A DNA stretch of 64,000 nt from Petrocella atlantisensis (lineage in GTDB: Bacteria > Bacillota > Clostridia > Lachnospirales > Vallitaleaceae), in NCBI RefSeq assembly GCF_900538275.1, contig NZ_LR130778.1, forward strand, positions 744,001 through 808,000. The letters run 5' to 3'. Made by a program: the position numbers and the translations under genes. The notes below the pieces were generated by a model. That model was not told the origin of the DNA. It did not search any database and was given only the letters and a program-made list of their open reading frames with translations. Shown here piece after piece: positions 25,778 to 35,115 of this stretch (its first letter is position 1; each line of letters opens with the position of its first letter).

Positions 25778-27668
25778 CCTGTGCTCCTATCTGAAGTATG
25801 CTTCCCGCGTCTTTGTAGGTATAACCACCTATTAATTCTAGTTTATGCCTAAATCCTTCGGACTTCAAGACCTTAATAAAATTCTTTATCCTGGGTTCTT
25901 CCAAAACCTTATTTGAAACCAAAAAGTCATAGGTTTCATACCCAATGGGAATGAAATCAAGGCCCATGGTTTCTGCCGCCGCATAGATGCCAAGCCCCAC
26001 ATCCGTACCTTCGGACAAGACCGCTACAGCTACTGCCATATGGGTGGTCAACTCCCTATGATAACCTTCTATGTTCTCTGGATCTATGTCCCTCTTTTTT
26101 AATTCAAAGTCCAGAAGTTGTCGTGTGCCGGCGCCTCTTTGCCTGTTGACAAAGACAACACCTTCCGTTGTTAGATCTTCAAACTTCTTTATACCTTTCG
26201 GGTTGCCTTTTTTTACCATCAGGCCTTGAAGGCGCTTGACCCCTTGAATCAGTGACATATCCCCTTCGGGGAACATTTTTCTAACACTGGATATGTTGTA
26301 AATCCCTGTGGTTTCATCGATGAGATGAATAGGTGCAATATGACATTCTTTTTTCTTCATGGCCATGAGTCCGCCAAAGCTACCGACATGGGTTGAAGAT
26401 ATCGGCATTTCATCGGCGATGATATCAATCAATAGATCATGACTGCCGATGATTACCAAACGTTGTTCGATGTCCTCGAGTGCCTTCATTAATTCAACTG
26501 TCACCCATTCACCGGACTCAATGCCTTCAAAAAGTCTTGGAACCGTTAATATCCCATCAGCTCTTACCAGACTCATGGTGACACCGGCACCTCTACTTAA
26601 GGGTGTCACAATCCACTGATCCTCCACTTGACCCACTGTAACCCTTATGAGTTCTTCGTTTTTAACGGAGGATATAATTCTTTGGGTCAATTTGGCCTTA
26701 ACTTGATGATGGGCATGAGGCAATCCATACCAGGATTCAATTAATGGTTTAACAAATTTTTCAAAAGCAAAAAAAGCTGAAACCGGGTAACCCGGAAGAC
26801 CTACAATACCCTTGCCATCCATCTTCCCAAGAATCGTCGGCTTCCCCGGCTTAATGGCTACACCATGAACAATCACGTCACCAAGTTCTTCTATAATATT
26901 TACAGTAAAGTCCTTTGATCCGGCTGAAGAGCCGGCGATGGTCATGAGAAAATCATTTTCCTCTATGCCCTTTTTTATAGCTGCTGTTAGTATCACCGGA
27001 TCATCTATTGCAGGTGTATAGACTGTAGGTTCACACCCTAGTTCTAATAACAAGCCTTTGATGACACTGGAGTTGGTATCTAGTATTTTACCTTTTTCCA
27101 GAGCTTCCATGGATTGAACAATCTCATTTCCTGTGGGCAGTATACCGACTTTTAATTTATTAAGAACCTCTATTTTATCTGCACCGCCACTAAGAAGTGC
27201 CCCTAGATCTAGTGGTCTTATCTTGTGCCTACTTGGTAAAATCATCTCTCCACTTATAATGTCTTCTCCCACTTGGCGAATGTGTTGCCAAGCATAAGCC
27301 GCTTCAATAATCTCCACTTGGTCATCATCTAGAGGGGCGATGTCTTCAATCATAATGACTGCATCTTTACCCCTAGGCATAAGGTTACCCGTATTAACGT
27401 ATTCAAAATCATCATGAAGCTTCAACTTCAAAGGATTTCTTTCATTGGCACCATGGGTTTTTTCTGCAACCACCGCAATACCGTCCATGGCAGCACAATG
27501 GTCATTTGGCGAGGAACGTTTGGCAAAAACCGCCTTGGCTGTTGTTCTATGTAAAGCTTCATCTGCGTCAATAATTTGTGTCCCTACAGGACTGGGCAAG
27601 GCTTCTAGGTAAGTTTTAAGTGCTTCTTCAAGAGGAATGTTGGTAATGTATACGTTATCTCTTCCCAT
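25770..27668 (-). CDS. MoeA fused to a periplasmic-binding-protein-like domain
   Basis: 632 aa. Residues 1 to about 400 are a full MoeA (metal insertion) module with the GTGNEI/GILPTGNEIV segment and GIVGLPGYPVSAFFAFE. Residues about 405-632 form a binding-protein-like domain (SHDLLIDIIADE, GAGTRQLLDFEL, DVGLGIYAAAETMGLDFIPIG) of the kind found in molybdate regulators. This two-domain form is known in archaea and some clostridia. The start overlaps the preceding moeA stop by one base (TAATG). With two MoeA proteins present, one may select tungstate. Confidence 0.92.
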   Translation of the reverse strand: MGRDNVYITNIPLEEALKTYLEALPSPVGTQIIDADEALHRTTAKAVFAKRSSPNDHCAAMDGIAVVAEKTHGANERNPLKLKLHDDFEYVNTGNLMPRGKDAVIMIEDIAPLDDDQVEIIEAAYAWQHIRQVGEDIISGEMILPSRHKIRPLDLGALLSGGADKIEVLNKLKVGILPTGNEIVQSMEALEKGKILDTNSSVIKGLLLELGCEPTVYTPAIDDPVILTAAIKKGIEENDFLMTIAGSSAGSKDFTVNIIEELGDVIVHGVAIKPGKPTILGKMDGKGIVGLPGYPVSAFFAFEKFVKPLIESWYGLPHAHHQVKAKLTQRIISSVKNEELIRVTVGQVEDQWIVTPLSRGAGVTMSLVRADGILTVPRLFEGIESGEWVTVELMKALEDIEQRLVIIGSHDLLIDIIADEMPISSTHVGSFGGLMAMKKKECHIAPIHLIDETTGIYNISSVRKMFPEGDMSLIQGVKRLQGLMVKKGNPKGIKKFEDLTTEGVVFVNRQRGAGTRQLLDFELKKRDIDPENIEGYHRELTTHMAVAVAVLSEGTDVGLGIYAAAETMGLDFIPIGYETYDFLVSNKVLEEPRIKNFIKVLKSEGFRHKLELIGGYTYKDAGSILQIGAQDD

Positions 27669-28909
27669 TAACTTGACACCTCCTTGATTAGAGTGACTTC
27701 TACTTCCTGGCCTTTGTATAGACCTTCTTGTTCGCTGGCAATCTGAATATAACCCGTTGCCTTTGTAAGCAAGGTCATAAGGCCGGATTTGCCTTGAATC
27801 GGTGTGGCGTAATAGATGCCTTCCTCACGATGCAGAACCGTCATGACAAAAGTATCTTTTCCGGGCGCCGCATGAAGATTGGTGGTCATAATCGCACGGA
27901 CTTTAAAATCATTTGATGGTCGCATCTGAGAACTTCTAATATATGGCTTTACAAGTATTTCAAAGATAATGGCCGATGCTGCCGGATGACCAGGTAAGCC
28001 GAAGACCATCTTACCTTCTAACTTACCGACGATCGTCGGTTTTCCAGGTTTTACAGATATACCGTGCATCAGTATCTCTCCAGTTTCAAAGGACTCTATG
28101 GCTGATTTGGTATAATCACAGGTACCTACAGAGCTACCACCGGATAAAATGACCAGATCTGAAATCTGAGCGCTATGCTCCAGTGCCGCTCTTAAGGCTT
28201 CAAAATCATCTTTGATGAGGGCTTTATAAACCACCTCACCGCCGCAAGCCATAACCGCACCTGATAAAGTATATCCGTTGATGTCCCGAATCTGTCCAGG
28301 GTTGGGCACCTGGTCATAATCGATGATCTCATCGCCTGTGGAAAGTATAGCCACTTTGATTTTACTTAAAACCTTGACTTGACCAAAGCCCACACCGGCA
28401 AGTATGCCCATATCATAGGCTGATATCTTTTCACCTTTTTCTAGAATAACATCCTTTTCTTTTAAGTCATCGCCTTTATAAGTAATGTTCTCACCGTAAG
28501 CTATGGGCTTTTTAATAAGGAGGGTCTGTTGATCTAATAACTCTGTATGTTCAATCATAACCATACCATCTGCGCCTTCCGGTAACATGCCACCGGTTGG
28601 TACATAGACCGCTTCACCTAAGTGACAAACCATTGTAGCGGCTTCGCCCATTAAGACTTCACTTTTTGGTGTCAAGATGGAAGGTATGCTATCAGAGGCG
28701 CCCAATATATCTTTAACTTTAACGGCATAGCCATCGACTGTAGAACGGTTAAAAGCCGGTATATCCACCTGTGCGTACAAAGTTTCACTCACAATGCGGC
28801 CATGGCTATTTAGCAAATGGACGCTTTCGCTTTTTAGTTCTATGGTATTGTCTTTTGAAAGTACGATGGCTTTTGCATCATGGAGTGATTTCATATTGAA
28901 AATATTCAC
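27668..28909 (-). CDS. moeA: Molybdopterin molybdenumtransferase (metal insertion)
   Basis: 413 aa, single-domain MoeA. It inserts molybdate or tungstate into adenylylated pterin. Motifs are the N-terminal PAFNRSTVDGYAV, AILSTGDEIIDYDQVPNPGQ, LSGGSSVGTCDYT and MVFGLPGHPAASAIIFE. The start is a GTG at 28909, with AAGGA 8 bases before it. It is the first cofactor gene after the tungstate transporter genes; a 14-bp triple tandem repeat fills the gap. Confidence 0.95.
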   Translation of the reverse strand: MNIFNMKSLHDAKAIVLSKDNTIELKSESVHLLNSHGRIVSETLYAQVDIPAFNRSTVDGYAVKVKDILGASDSIPSILTPKSEVLMGEAATMVCHLGEAVYVPTGGMLPEGADGMVMIEHTELLDQQTLLIKKPIAYGENITYKGDDLKEKDVILEKGEKISAYDMGILAGVGFGQVKVLSKIKVAILSTGDEIIDYDQVPNPGQIRDINGYTLSGAVMACGGEVVYKALIKDDFEALRAALEHSAQISDLVILSGGSSVGTCDYTKSAIESFETGEILMHGISVKPGKPTIVGKLEGKMVFGLPGHPAASAIIFEILVKPYIRSSQMRPSNDFKVRAIMTTNLHAAPGKDTFVMTVLHREEGIYYATPIQGKSGLMTLLTKATGYIQIASEQEGLYKGQEVEVTLIKEVSS

Positions 28910-28944
28910 AGTGAGGTCCTTCCTTTTATGTATTTTTATGAATT

Positions 28945-28986
28945 TATATCTATAACTTAATTTCTATAACTTGATTTCTATAGCTT
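28945..28986. repeat. Three 14-bp tandem repeats between tupC-like gene and moeA
   Basis: TATATCTATAACTT, AATTTCTATAACTT and GATTTCTATAGCTT in direct succession, in the 83-bp gap between the transporter ATPase and moeA. Confidence 0.7.
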
Positions 28987-28992
28987 ACAAAT

Positions 28993-29622
28993 CTATATTC
29001 TTTTACCTTTTTTCATATATATAATCTCATCACACATACGCTTCACTTGATCTATGTTGTGAGAAATCATGATAATGGTCATATTCTGAAGCTTGTTTCT
29101 TTTTTTAATGGCTTCTTCAATTATCTCTATAGTGGCCGGATCGATGCTGGCTGTCGGTTCATCCAACAACAAGACTTCAGGATCAAATACCAAGGCCCTT
29201 GAAAGGGCTACTTTCTGTGATTCTCCGCCGGATAATTGGGTGGCCAACTGATCTCTCAGTTCTGTCACTTGAAGTTCTTCCATGATTTCAAAGGCCTTTC
29301 TTTCTATGATTTTACTGTCCACATTTCTGATTTTCAGCGGATAGATAATGTTCTCATAGACGCTGCTTCTCATAAGATAAGGCGTTTGGCTTAAATAAGT
29401 AATTTTTTTCATCAGGCTTGGTCCAAGAGGTTGATCGTTGTAAACGATGCTACCTGAATCATGGTTTTCAAGCCCGGCAAGGATTTTTAACAGTGTGGTT
29501 TTACCCGCACCATTGTCCCCTGTAACACCATATATGTTACCGCTTAGAAATCCAATACTGTTCATGTCAACAACGGTTTTGTCTTGATATTTTTTTATGA
29601 GATTCGTCACCTGAATATTCAT
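28993..29622 (-). CDS. tupC: Tungstate ABC transporter, ATP-binding protein
   Basis: 209-aa compact ABC ATPase. Walker A GDNGAGKTTLL near residue 36, signature LSGGESQKVALSRAL, Walker B EVLLLDEPTASIDP and the switch His in IMISHNIDQ are intact. It starts one base after the permease gene and drives tungstate import together with it and the binding protein. The substrate assignment rests on the TupA-like partner and the AOR context. Confidence 0.9.
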   Translation of the reverse strand: MNIQVTNLIKKYQDKTVVDMNSIGFLSGNIYGVTGDNGAGKTTLLKILAGLENHDSGSIVYNDQPLGPSLMKKITYLSQTPYLMRSSVYENIIYPLKIRNVDSKIIERKAFEIMEELQVTELRDQLATQLSGGESQKVALSRALVFDPEVLLLDEPTASIDPATIEIIEEAIKKRNKLQNMTIIMISHNIDQVKRMCDEIIYMKKGKRI

Positions 29623-29623
29623 A

Positions 29624-30313
29624 TCATTCTCCCGTTACATAATGATAAAGTATGGTGTTAACCATAAAGGAAATCAGTAAAAGTACAATCCCCATGGAAA
29701 TCGCCACAGCATAGTTACCCATAGAGCTGTTCATGGCGATGTATGTGGTCATGACTCTTGTGTGGCCTTTGATATTACCACCTACAATCATAACGGCGCC
29801 CACTTCTGAGGTGGCTCTTCCAAATCCTGTCACTAAAGCAATCAAAAGTGTGATTCGCATCTCGGTTATAAGCAACTTCAGCGTCTGCAATCTGCCAGCG
29901 CCCAGTGTCATGCCAATCTGTTTTATGGCCGGACCTTGTTGCTTTGCATCGTTGTAGACAATACCTAATATAATAGGGGTGATGAGAATCATCTGAGCAA
30001 TCACCATCGCAGTCGGTGTAAATATAAGACCCAATGATCCTAGAGGACCACTCCTTGAGAGGAACAAGGCCACCAAGAGACCAATCACCACCGGTGGTAA
30101 ACTCATCATGGTATAAATGGTTCGGGTGAAGGTTTTCTTGAACCTGAAGGGCTTAATTCCAAGATACAAGCCCAAGGGAATCCCTATGATTGCAGAGAAT
30201 ATTGTGGAAGTAAAAGAAAGCCCGATGGATAATCCAATAATCCCATAGACTTCTCTATCAAATCGAAACAACAATAATAATGCTTCTTTTAATCCTTCCA
30301 TTAATAGCGCCAT
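29624..30313 (-). CDS. tupB: Tungstate ABC transporter, permease
   Basis: 229-aa membrane permease with about five or six helices. The cytoplasmic EAA-like loop contains AIKQIGMTLGAGRLQTLKLL, and GFGRATSEVGAVMIVGGNI follows. This matches TupB/WtpB-type permeases. AAGGAG precedes the ATG, 15 bp after the binding-protein gene. Confidence 0.9.
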   Translation of the reverse strand: MALLMEGLKEALLLLFRFDREVYGIIGLSIGLSFTSTIFSAIIGIPLGLYLGIKPFRFKKTFTRTIYTMMSLPPVVIGLLVALFLSRSGPLGSLGLIFTPTAMVIAQMILITPIILGIVYNDAKQQGPAIKQIGMTLGAGRLQTLKLLITEMRITLLIALVTGFGRATSEVGAVMIVGGNIKGHTRVMTTYIAMNSSMGNYAVAISMGIVLLLISFMVNTILYHYVTGE

Positions 30314-30328
30314 CGAAAAACTCCTTCA

Positions 30329-31138
30329 TTATTTTGCATTCGGAAAAAATAAAGCTTGACCATATAGGTCCTGACCAAATTCACCGATCATCTCTTGTGT
30401 ATCAGAGGATAGAAGCCACGCTATAAAGGCATTGGCACCACTGTTGTTAATCTCATTGTTCTTAGAAGGATCCACTGCAATAACACTATATTCATTTAAT
30501 AATAGGGCGTCGGCTTCAAAAACAATATCCAATTCCAGTGCGTCCTTCATAGAAAGATAGGTAGCTCGGTCTGTAAGGGTATATGCACGCAATTCATTGG
30601 CCATCTGAAGCACATCACCCATACCTTTTCCTGCTGATATGTACCAGTCGCCTTCTGGCTCGATGTCTGCTGATGCCCATATGCTTAGTTCCTTTTTATG
30701 AGTGCCTGAATCGTCACCCCTTGAGACAAATTTCGCTTCATTGTTTTTTATGCCTTCTAAAGTTTCGCCTATACTGGCATATTCAAGAGCTTGTGGTCCA
30801 ACCAGTATAAAGTCATTGTACATCACATCAAAACGTTCCACGCCATGTCCTTCTTCAACAAACTCAACTTCACTGGCTTTTGCATGGACAAGTAAGACGT
30901 CTGCCTCACCGTCACGTCCCATTTGAAGAGCTTTTCCTGTACCTACAGCTACAACTTTCACTTCAATGCCGGTTTCTTCTGTAAAACTGGGTAAAATATA
31001 ATCCAACAAACCACTATCTTGTGTACTTGTTGTCGTAGATAGCAATATGAACTCAGGTTCTTTTGTCATGTTCATAACTGCCCATGCCGTTAATACCAAA
31101 GCAAATACAATTACAACGCCAATGATTTTTTTATTCAT
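30329..31138 (-). CDS. tupA: Tungstate-binding protein of the Tup ABC transporter
   Basis: 269 aa with an N-terminal hydrophobic export or anchor segment. The mature start contains the TupA signature TTTSTQDSGLLDYILP, where the TTTS-x-D residues hold the oxyanion, followed by VVAVGTGKALQMGRDGEADV and SRGDDSGTHKKEL. TupA proteins bind tungstate far more tightly than molybdate, in line with the downstream tungsten AOR. It is the first gene of the cluster. Copy C of the interspersed repeat lies about 30 bp upstream. Confidence 0.93.
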   Translation of the reverse strand: MNKKIIGVVIVFALVLTAWAVMNMTKEPEFILLSTTTSTQDSGLLDYILPSFTEETGIEVKVVAVGTGKALQMGRDGEADVLLVHAKASEVEFVEEGHGVERFDVMYNDFILVGPQALEYASIGETLEGIKNNEAKFVSRGDDSGTHKKELSIWASADIEPEGDWYISAGKGMGDVLQMANELRAYTLTDRATYLSMKDALELDIVFEADALLLNEYSVIAVDPSKNNEINNSGANAFIAWLLSSDTQEMIGEFGQDLYGQALFFPNAK

Positions 31139-31169
31139 TATAACCTCCCAAATTTTACTATTCTGTGTA

Positions 31170-31290
31170 TGGTTAAAGGGTCAAAACTAAGTTTCACTAA
31201 ATTCACAAATAATATATAGATTACGTTGATACATTCATAACTATATATTATATGCGAAAGTTCAACTATATAGTTTTGACACCTTAACCA
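31170..31290. repeat. Interspersed inverted repeat, copy C
   Basis: TGGTTAAAGGGTCAAAACTA (31170-31189) pairs with the inverted copy at 31271-31290 (18 of 20 bases). The 81-base centre begins AGTTTCACTAAATTCACA, as in copy D. It occupies the divergent region between tupA and an AraC gene and is the longest of the four copies. Confidence 0.75.
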
Positions 31291-31398
31291 TCTATTAATT
31301 ATATAGTAATTCTGTCCAAAAAACTATCGGATTATTAAGAAAAAATAGCGCATAATTATAAAAATCTTCTGAGAAAGTTGCCTGAGAAAGGTCATCCG

Positions 31399-31427
31399 TT
31401 GATAATATAGAGTGGCTATGCTATTAT
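31399..31427 (+). promoter_or_regulatory. Candidate SigA promoter for the AraC regulator
   Basis: TTGATA (31399-31404), exactly 17 bases, TATTAT (31422-31427), about 45 bp before the start codon. Confidence 0.6.
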
Positions 31428-31469
31428 GATGATAGTAGGCAGACGCTTTGTGACCTAGGAGGCCGACGG

Positions 31470-32321
31470 ATGATTCAAAATTTTGATCGCTATTTTGAGA
31501 AGAACGATGGCATAGAAACGGATTACATCAAAATCCTATATTATGATCTTGCAAAAGATTACAAAGCCACTTACAAATCATACCAATATACACGGCTCTG
31601 TACCATAGTAGAAGGTTCAAAACATGTTAAAATCAATGATGGTAATGAGTTCACTTATTCCACCTCTGATTTTATTTTATTGCCACCAAATTCCAGCGTC
31701 AAAATGGAGATGAAAGAAGATACCAAAGCCATTGTCTATGAGATCAACGACAAGCTATTGGATGATATGATTAAACGCATCGAGCATCAGTTCGAGTACG
31801 AAGTAACAACGGCTGACAAACCGGTTGTGCGCAATCAATTGATGGCTCAAATTAAGTCACAGATAGAAAGAATCAACGCCTACAGTATGAGCCAGGACCC
31901 GAACAAAGAATTCCTCATTGATCTGGTTTCTCAGGAAATGGTTTATACCTTGATTAAAAACTATAAGTTACCCCTTCGTGCCCGAAAAAAAGAAGAGCCT
32001 GTGGCGTATGCGGTTCAATGCCTCAAAGACCATCTCTCAGATTCAGATATGACGGTGAACGAGATTGCTTATGAACTGAACATGTCCCCCTCTAACTTGA
32101 TACCCCTTTTCAAAAAAGCAACAGGCCTGACACCCAAGGCTTATCACAACTTGCTTAAAATCAATAAGGCAAAGGAATTGTTGCTACACAAAAACGTATC
32201 CGAAGTCAGTTATGATCTTGGCTTTGAGAGTATTTCCTATTTCATTAAACTCTTTAAGCATCATCTCGGATTGACGCCAAAACAATACACCATGAAATAC
32301 AAACAGGATCATCTCATATGA
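31470..32321 (+). CDS. AraC-family transcriptional regulator
   Basis: 283 aa. The N-terminal part looks like a cupin-type ligand domain (HVKINDGNEFTYSTSDFILLPPNSSVKMEM). The C-terminal two helix-turn-helix units of AraC type cover about residues 180-280 (VNEIAYELNMSPSNLIPLFKKATG, then VSEVSYDLGFESISYFIKLF). AGGAGG lies 7 bases before the ATG. It is divergent from tupA and could regulate it or the 84-aa partner gene, which overlaps its end by 4 bp. Confidence 0.88.
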   Translation: MIQNFDRYFEKNDGIETDYIKILYYDLAKDYKATYKSYQYTRLCTIVEGSKHVKINDGNEFTYSTSDFILLPPNSSVKMEMKEDTKAIVYEINDKLLDDMIKRIEHQFEYEVTTADKPVVRNQLMAQIKSQIERINAYSMSQDPNKEFLIDLVSQEMVYTLIKNYKLPLRARKKEEPVAYAVQCLKDHLSDSDMTVNEIAYELNMSPSNLIPLFKKATGLTPKAYHNLLKINKAKELLLHKNVSEVSYDLGFESISYFIKLFKHHLGLTPKQYTMKYKQDHLI

Positions 32322-32572
32322 AAGCAGATAATCGAATTGTAAGCGGTATACCCTTTCATTACTTAAAAGACTATTTTAATACTGTTTCGACATCCTGCTC
32401 AGAAAATGATTATTACGGCGACCATTGGCACGTCAAACTCATGCCTTTAGACGACCAAGTACACGGTATTATACATCTGCCAAGGACGGAGATATACTTC
32501 GAAGGGGACCAAAATATTATAGACATCCAAATGGATGCCTATAGGATGACGTTCTTATCAGCCGGTGGGTGA
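32318..32572 (+). CDS. Uncharacterised 84-aa protein coupled to the AraC regulator
   Basis: It starts with an ATGA overlap with the regulator stop, so it is translationally coupled; no clear independent ribosome binding site is visible. Soluble, rich in aromatic and acidic residues, with two cysteines at most. The C-terminal half (IIHLPRTEIYFEGDQNIIDIQMDAYRMTFLSAGG) looks like a short beta-rich piece. I do not recognise a family. It may modulate the regulator or be a remnant of a longer ligand-binding protein. Confidence 0.6.
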   Translation: MKADNRIVSGIPFHYLKDYFNTVSTSCSENDYYGDHWHVKLMPLDDQVHGIIHLPRTEIYFEGDQNIIDIQMDAYRMTFLSAGG

Positions 32573-32597
32573 AAATAGAGTCAAAAGTAAACTCATT

Positions 32598-33398
32598 TTA
32601 ATCTTTATCCCATAAAAAAACATTGCTTTGCAAAAACTCGCTTGGAGAACTTTGCATATAATTTTTAAAAACCTGTGAAAAATACTTATATTCGGAAAAA
32701 CCTACTTTCTCGGCAATTTCATATATTTTATAATCACCATCTGTCATGAGTTCAAGAGACTTCTGAATACGAAATTTGTTCAAGAAATCACTAAAAGTAT
32801 GTTTGGTTTCCTCTTTAAACTTTCGACTTAGATAGGTGGTACTCAGTTCTAGTTCATCTGCTAAGTCCTCAATGCTAATCTTTTTATTATAATGATCTTC
32901 TATATACCTGAGCATATCCGGAATATATCTACATTCATAATTTGATTCATTAAAATAAACATCTGATTCTAATAGCGTAAGGTCTGAAAATGACTTAACC
33001 TGTTTTTTGAGGGTTGCAATCATCTGTTTGTTTTTAATTTTATAAATCAAATTCTCAATAACCATACCCAGTTCATCATGATTAATTGGTTTAAGCAAGT
33101 ACTCCGACACTTGATACTTAATGGCTTTTTTAGCATATTCAAACTCGGCATATCCTGTAATAATAACCGTTTCAAAGTTCCTATTTTCAATAGCTTCTAG
33201 CATTTGCAGACCATCCATAAAAGGCATCTTAATATCTGTAATAACAATATCCGGTTTCAGTTCTGTGATGACTTCCAGCCCATCTTTTCCATTAGGACTC
33301 TCACCCACCACGATACAATCATAGTTGATCCAGTCAAATGAATAGATCAGTCCTTTTCTAATGAGATCTTCGTCTTCAACGATGACGACTCTAAACAT
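32598..33398 (-). CDS. AraC-type response regulator (YesN/HptR-like)
   Basis: 266 aa. Receiver domain with the phosphorylation Asp in KPDIVITDIKMPFMDG (near residue 54), conserved Thr/Lys in IITGYAEFEYAKKA and LLKPI, then a C-terminal AraC DNA-binding domain (ISIEDLADELELSTTYLSRKFKEE, IYEIAEKVGFSEYKYFSQVFK). It follows its cognate kinase gene by 4 bp and would control the adjacent binding-protein and transporter genes. Confidence 0.93.
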   Translation of the reverse strand: MFRVVIVEDEDLIRKGLIYSFDWINYDCIVVGESPNGKDGLEVITELKPDIVITDIKMPFMDGLQMLEAIENRNFETVIITGYAEFEYAKKAIKYQVSEYLLKPINHDELGMVIENLIYKIKNKQMIATLKKQVKSFSDLTLLESDVYFNESNYECRYIPDMLRYIEDHYNKKISIEDLADELELSTTYLSRKFKEETKHTFSDFLNKFRIQKSLELMTDGDYKIYEIAEKVGFSEYKYFSQVFKNYMQSSPSEFLQSNVFLWDKD

Positions 33399-33402
33399 GC
33401 CC

Positions 33403-35115
33403 TCACCACACTTTCTTTGGCATTTTTATAATCACAATTGTGCCTATTCCAAGTTCACTCTTAATCATCAATCCAAAATCCAAACCATAGAGTAACTTAA
33501 GTCTTCTATTGACGTTATTGAGACCAATACTATTTGACACAAGTTGTTCATCGTCTAGACGTCGTCTTAAATCATCCAATGCTTCTTCACTCATACCATC
33601 CCCATCATCAACAATCTCCATCATAAGCATGTCCTCAACCACCTTGATGTTGAGATCAATGTGAAGGGTATCTTTACCCTTATAGCTATGATTAATACAA
33701 TTCTCAATAATGGGCTGCATAATAAGTTTTGGTACGATACATTGTTTGGCTTCCTCATCTATATGGATATCATAGGTCAACCTTTTGTTATAACGGCATT
33801 TTTGAATCATTAGATAGCTGTTTAGATACTTAATATCTTCAATCAATGAAATCGTGTTTTTCTCATAGTCAATACTGTACCTTAGTATATTTGCAAAATT
33901 CACAATCATTTCAGATGCTTTTTTTTCATCGACCAACAGAAGGTATTTTAACGTTTCGAGTGTATTGAAAATAAAATGCGGGTTAAACTGTGACTCTAAT
34001 TGTTTTATCTGGGATACACGGTTACGATTGTTTAATTCATCATTTTTTGTCATCAATGCGTTCACTTCAACGAGCATCTTATTAAAATGATCACCAATCA
34101 CTTCGAATTCATCATCACTTTGTATCGTTACATAAGACTTCAAATCACCATGTTGAGCTGCGGTTATGGAACCGATTAGATCTTCGATTGACTTTGTCTT
34201 TTTCTTCGAGGCATATCCGGCTAACTTCATAATGAGAATTGAAAGACCTGTCAGCATACATATGAGGAAAATGGTGCTTATGCTCATTAGATTCCTAACT
34301 GTTTCAATTTCTGACAATGTATAGACGTACATCTGACCATCCAGTAATTCTGACTGCCGATAATAATATTCTTTCCCTCTAAACCAAAGCGCATTCTTTT
34401 CTTTTTTGTCGATGTTAATCTTTCCAATATTATCTAGAATCTGACTATTGGTTGTAATGATGACATTATTGTATTGATCTGTAAGTATAAAAATCGAGAC
34501 ATCACTGTTATGTATGATTTTCTGTAAATCCGCTTCCAAAAGATCAAAAACAAGGTATCCCATAATCTCCCCATCGATAACCATGGCTTTTCCTATAGAA
34601 TAAATGGTTCGTTTTGTAATATCGATTTGTACTTTGCTGTTCCGATAGATGATTTTGTCCGGATTACTTTTCAATTGCTTGAATATCCCTGAGACAAATA
34701 TCTCATAACTATTATAAGGTGATGCCACATAATTATTGGTTAAAACAGTTTTCCCTTCTGTATCAACTAGATAGAAAATACTTTTCACCTGACGGCTGTT
34801 AATACAGTCATACAGCAATTCATAGACTTTCGCTTCTTGTTCACCCTTCATTAAAAAGTCTTGTACCGCCTGTTCCTGCTCAAGGGTAATGATGTCCTTA
34901 TTATATAGCTTGAACTCTTCTTCTAAGAAATTTCTCCCAAAGTCATTTGCTTCATTATTCTGATTTCGCACAACCCGGTTCGTATATAAACCTAGAAACA
35001 CATATACGGATAAAATACTAATCACGATAAAACTAATACAGTATATAATGAGTAGTTTTTTTATTTCGTCTCGATATAAATGTTTTTTCTTCACGAATTT
35101 CTCTTTACTTTTCAT
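33403..35115 (-). CDS. Sensor histidine kinase (YesM/HptS-like)
   Basis: 570 aa. Two transmembrane helices (near residues 18-40 and about 285-305) bracket a large extracellular Cache-like sensor region, followed by a HAMP-type segment, the His-kinase phosphoacceptor LESQFNPHFIFNTLETLKYL and the ATPase N-box/G-box (IIENCINHSYKG, DDGDGM, GIGTIV). The start is ATG at 35115, overlapping the binding-protein stop by one base, with GGAG 7 bases upstream. Coupling to an extracytoplasmic binding protein suggests that it reads ligand occupancy. Confidence 0.92.
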   Translation of the reverse strand: MKSKEKFVKKKHLYRDEIKKLLIIYCISFIVISILSVYVFLGLYTNRVVRNQNNEANDFGRNFLEEEFKLYNKDIITLEQEQAVQDFLMKGEQEAKVYELLYDCINSRQVKSIFYLVDTEGKTVLTNNYVASPYNSYEIFVSGIFKQLKSNPDKIIYRNSKVQIDITKRTIYSIGKAMVIDGEIMGYLVFDLLEADLQKIIHNSDVSIFILTDQYNNVIITTNSQILDNIGKINIDKKEKNALWFRGKEYYYRQSELLDGQMYVYTLSEIETVRNLMSISTIFLICMLTGLSILIMKLAGYASKKKTKSIEDLIGSITAAQHGDLKSYVTIQSDDEFEVIGDHFNKMLVEVNALMTKNDELNNRNRVSQIKQLESQFNPHFIFNTLETLKYLLLVDEKKASEMIVNFANILRYSIDYEKNTISLIEDIKYLNSYLMIQKCRYNKRLTYDIHIDEEAKQCIVPKLIMQPIIENCINHSYKGKDTLHIDLNIKVVEDMLMMEIVDDGDGMSEEALDDLRRRLDDEQLVSNSIGLNNVNRRLKLLYGLDFGLMIKSELGIGTIVIIKMPKKVW

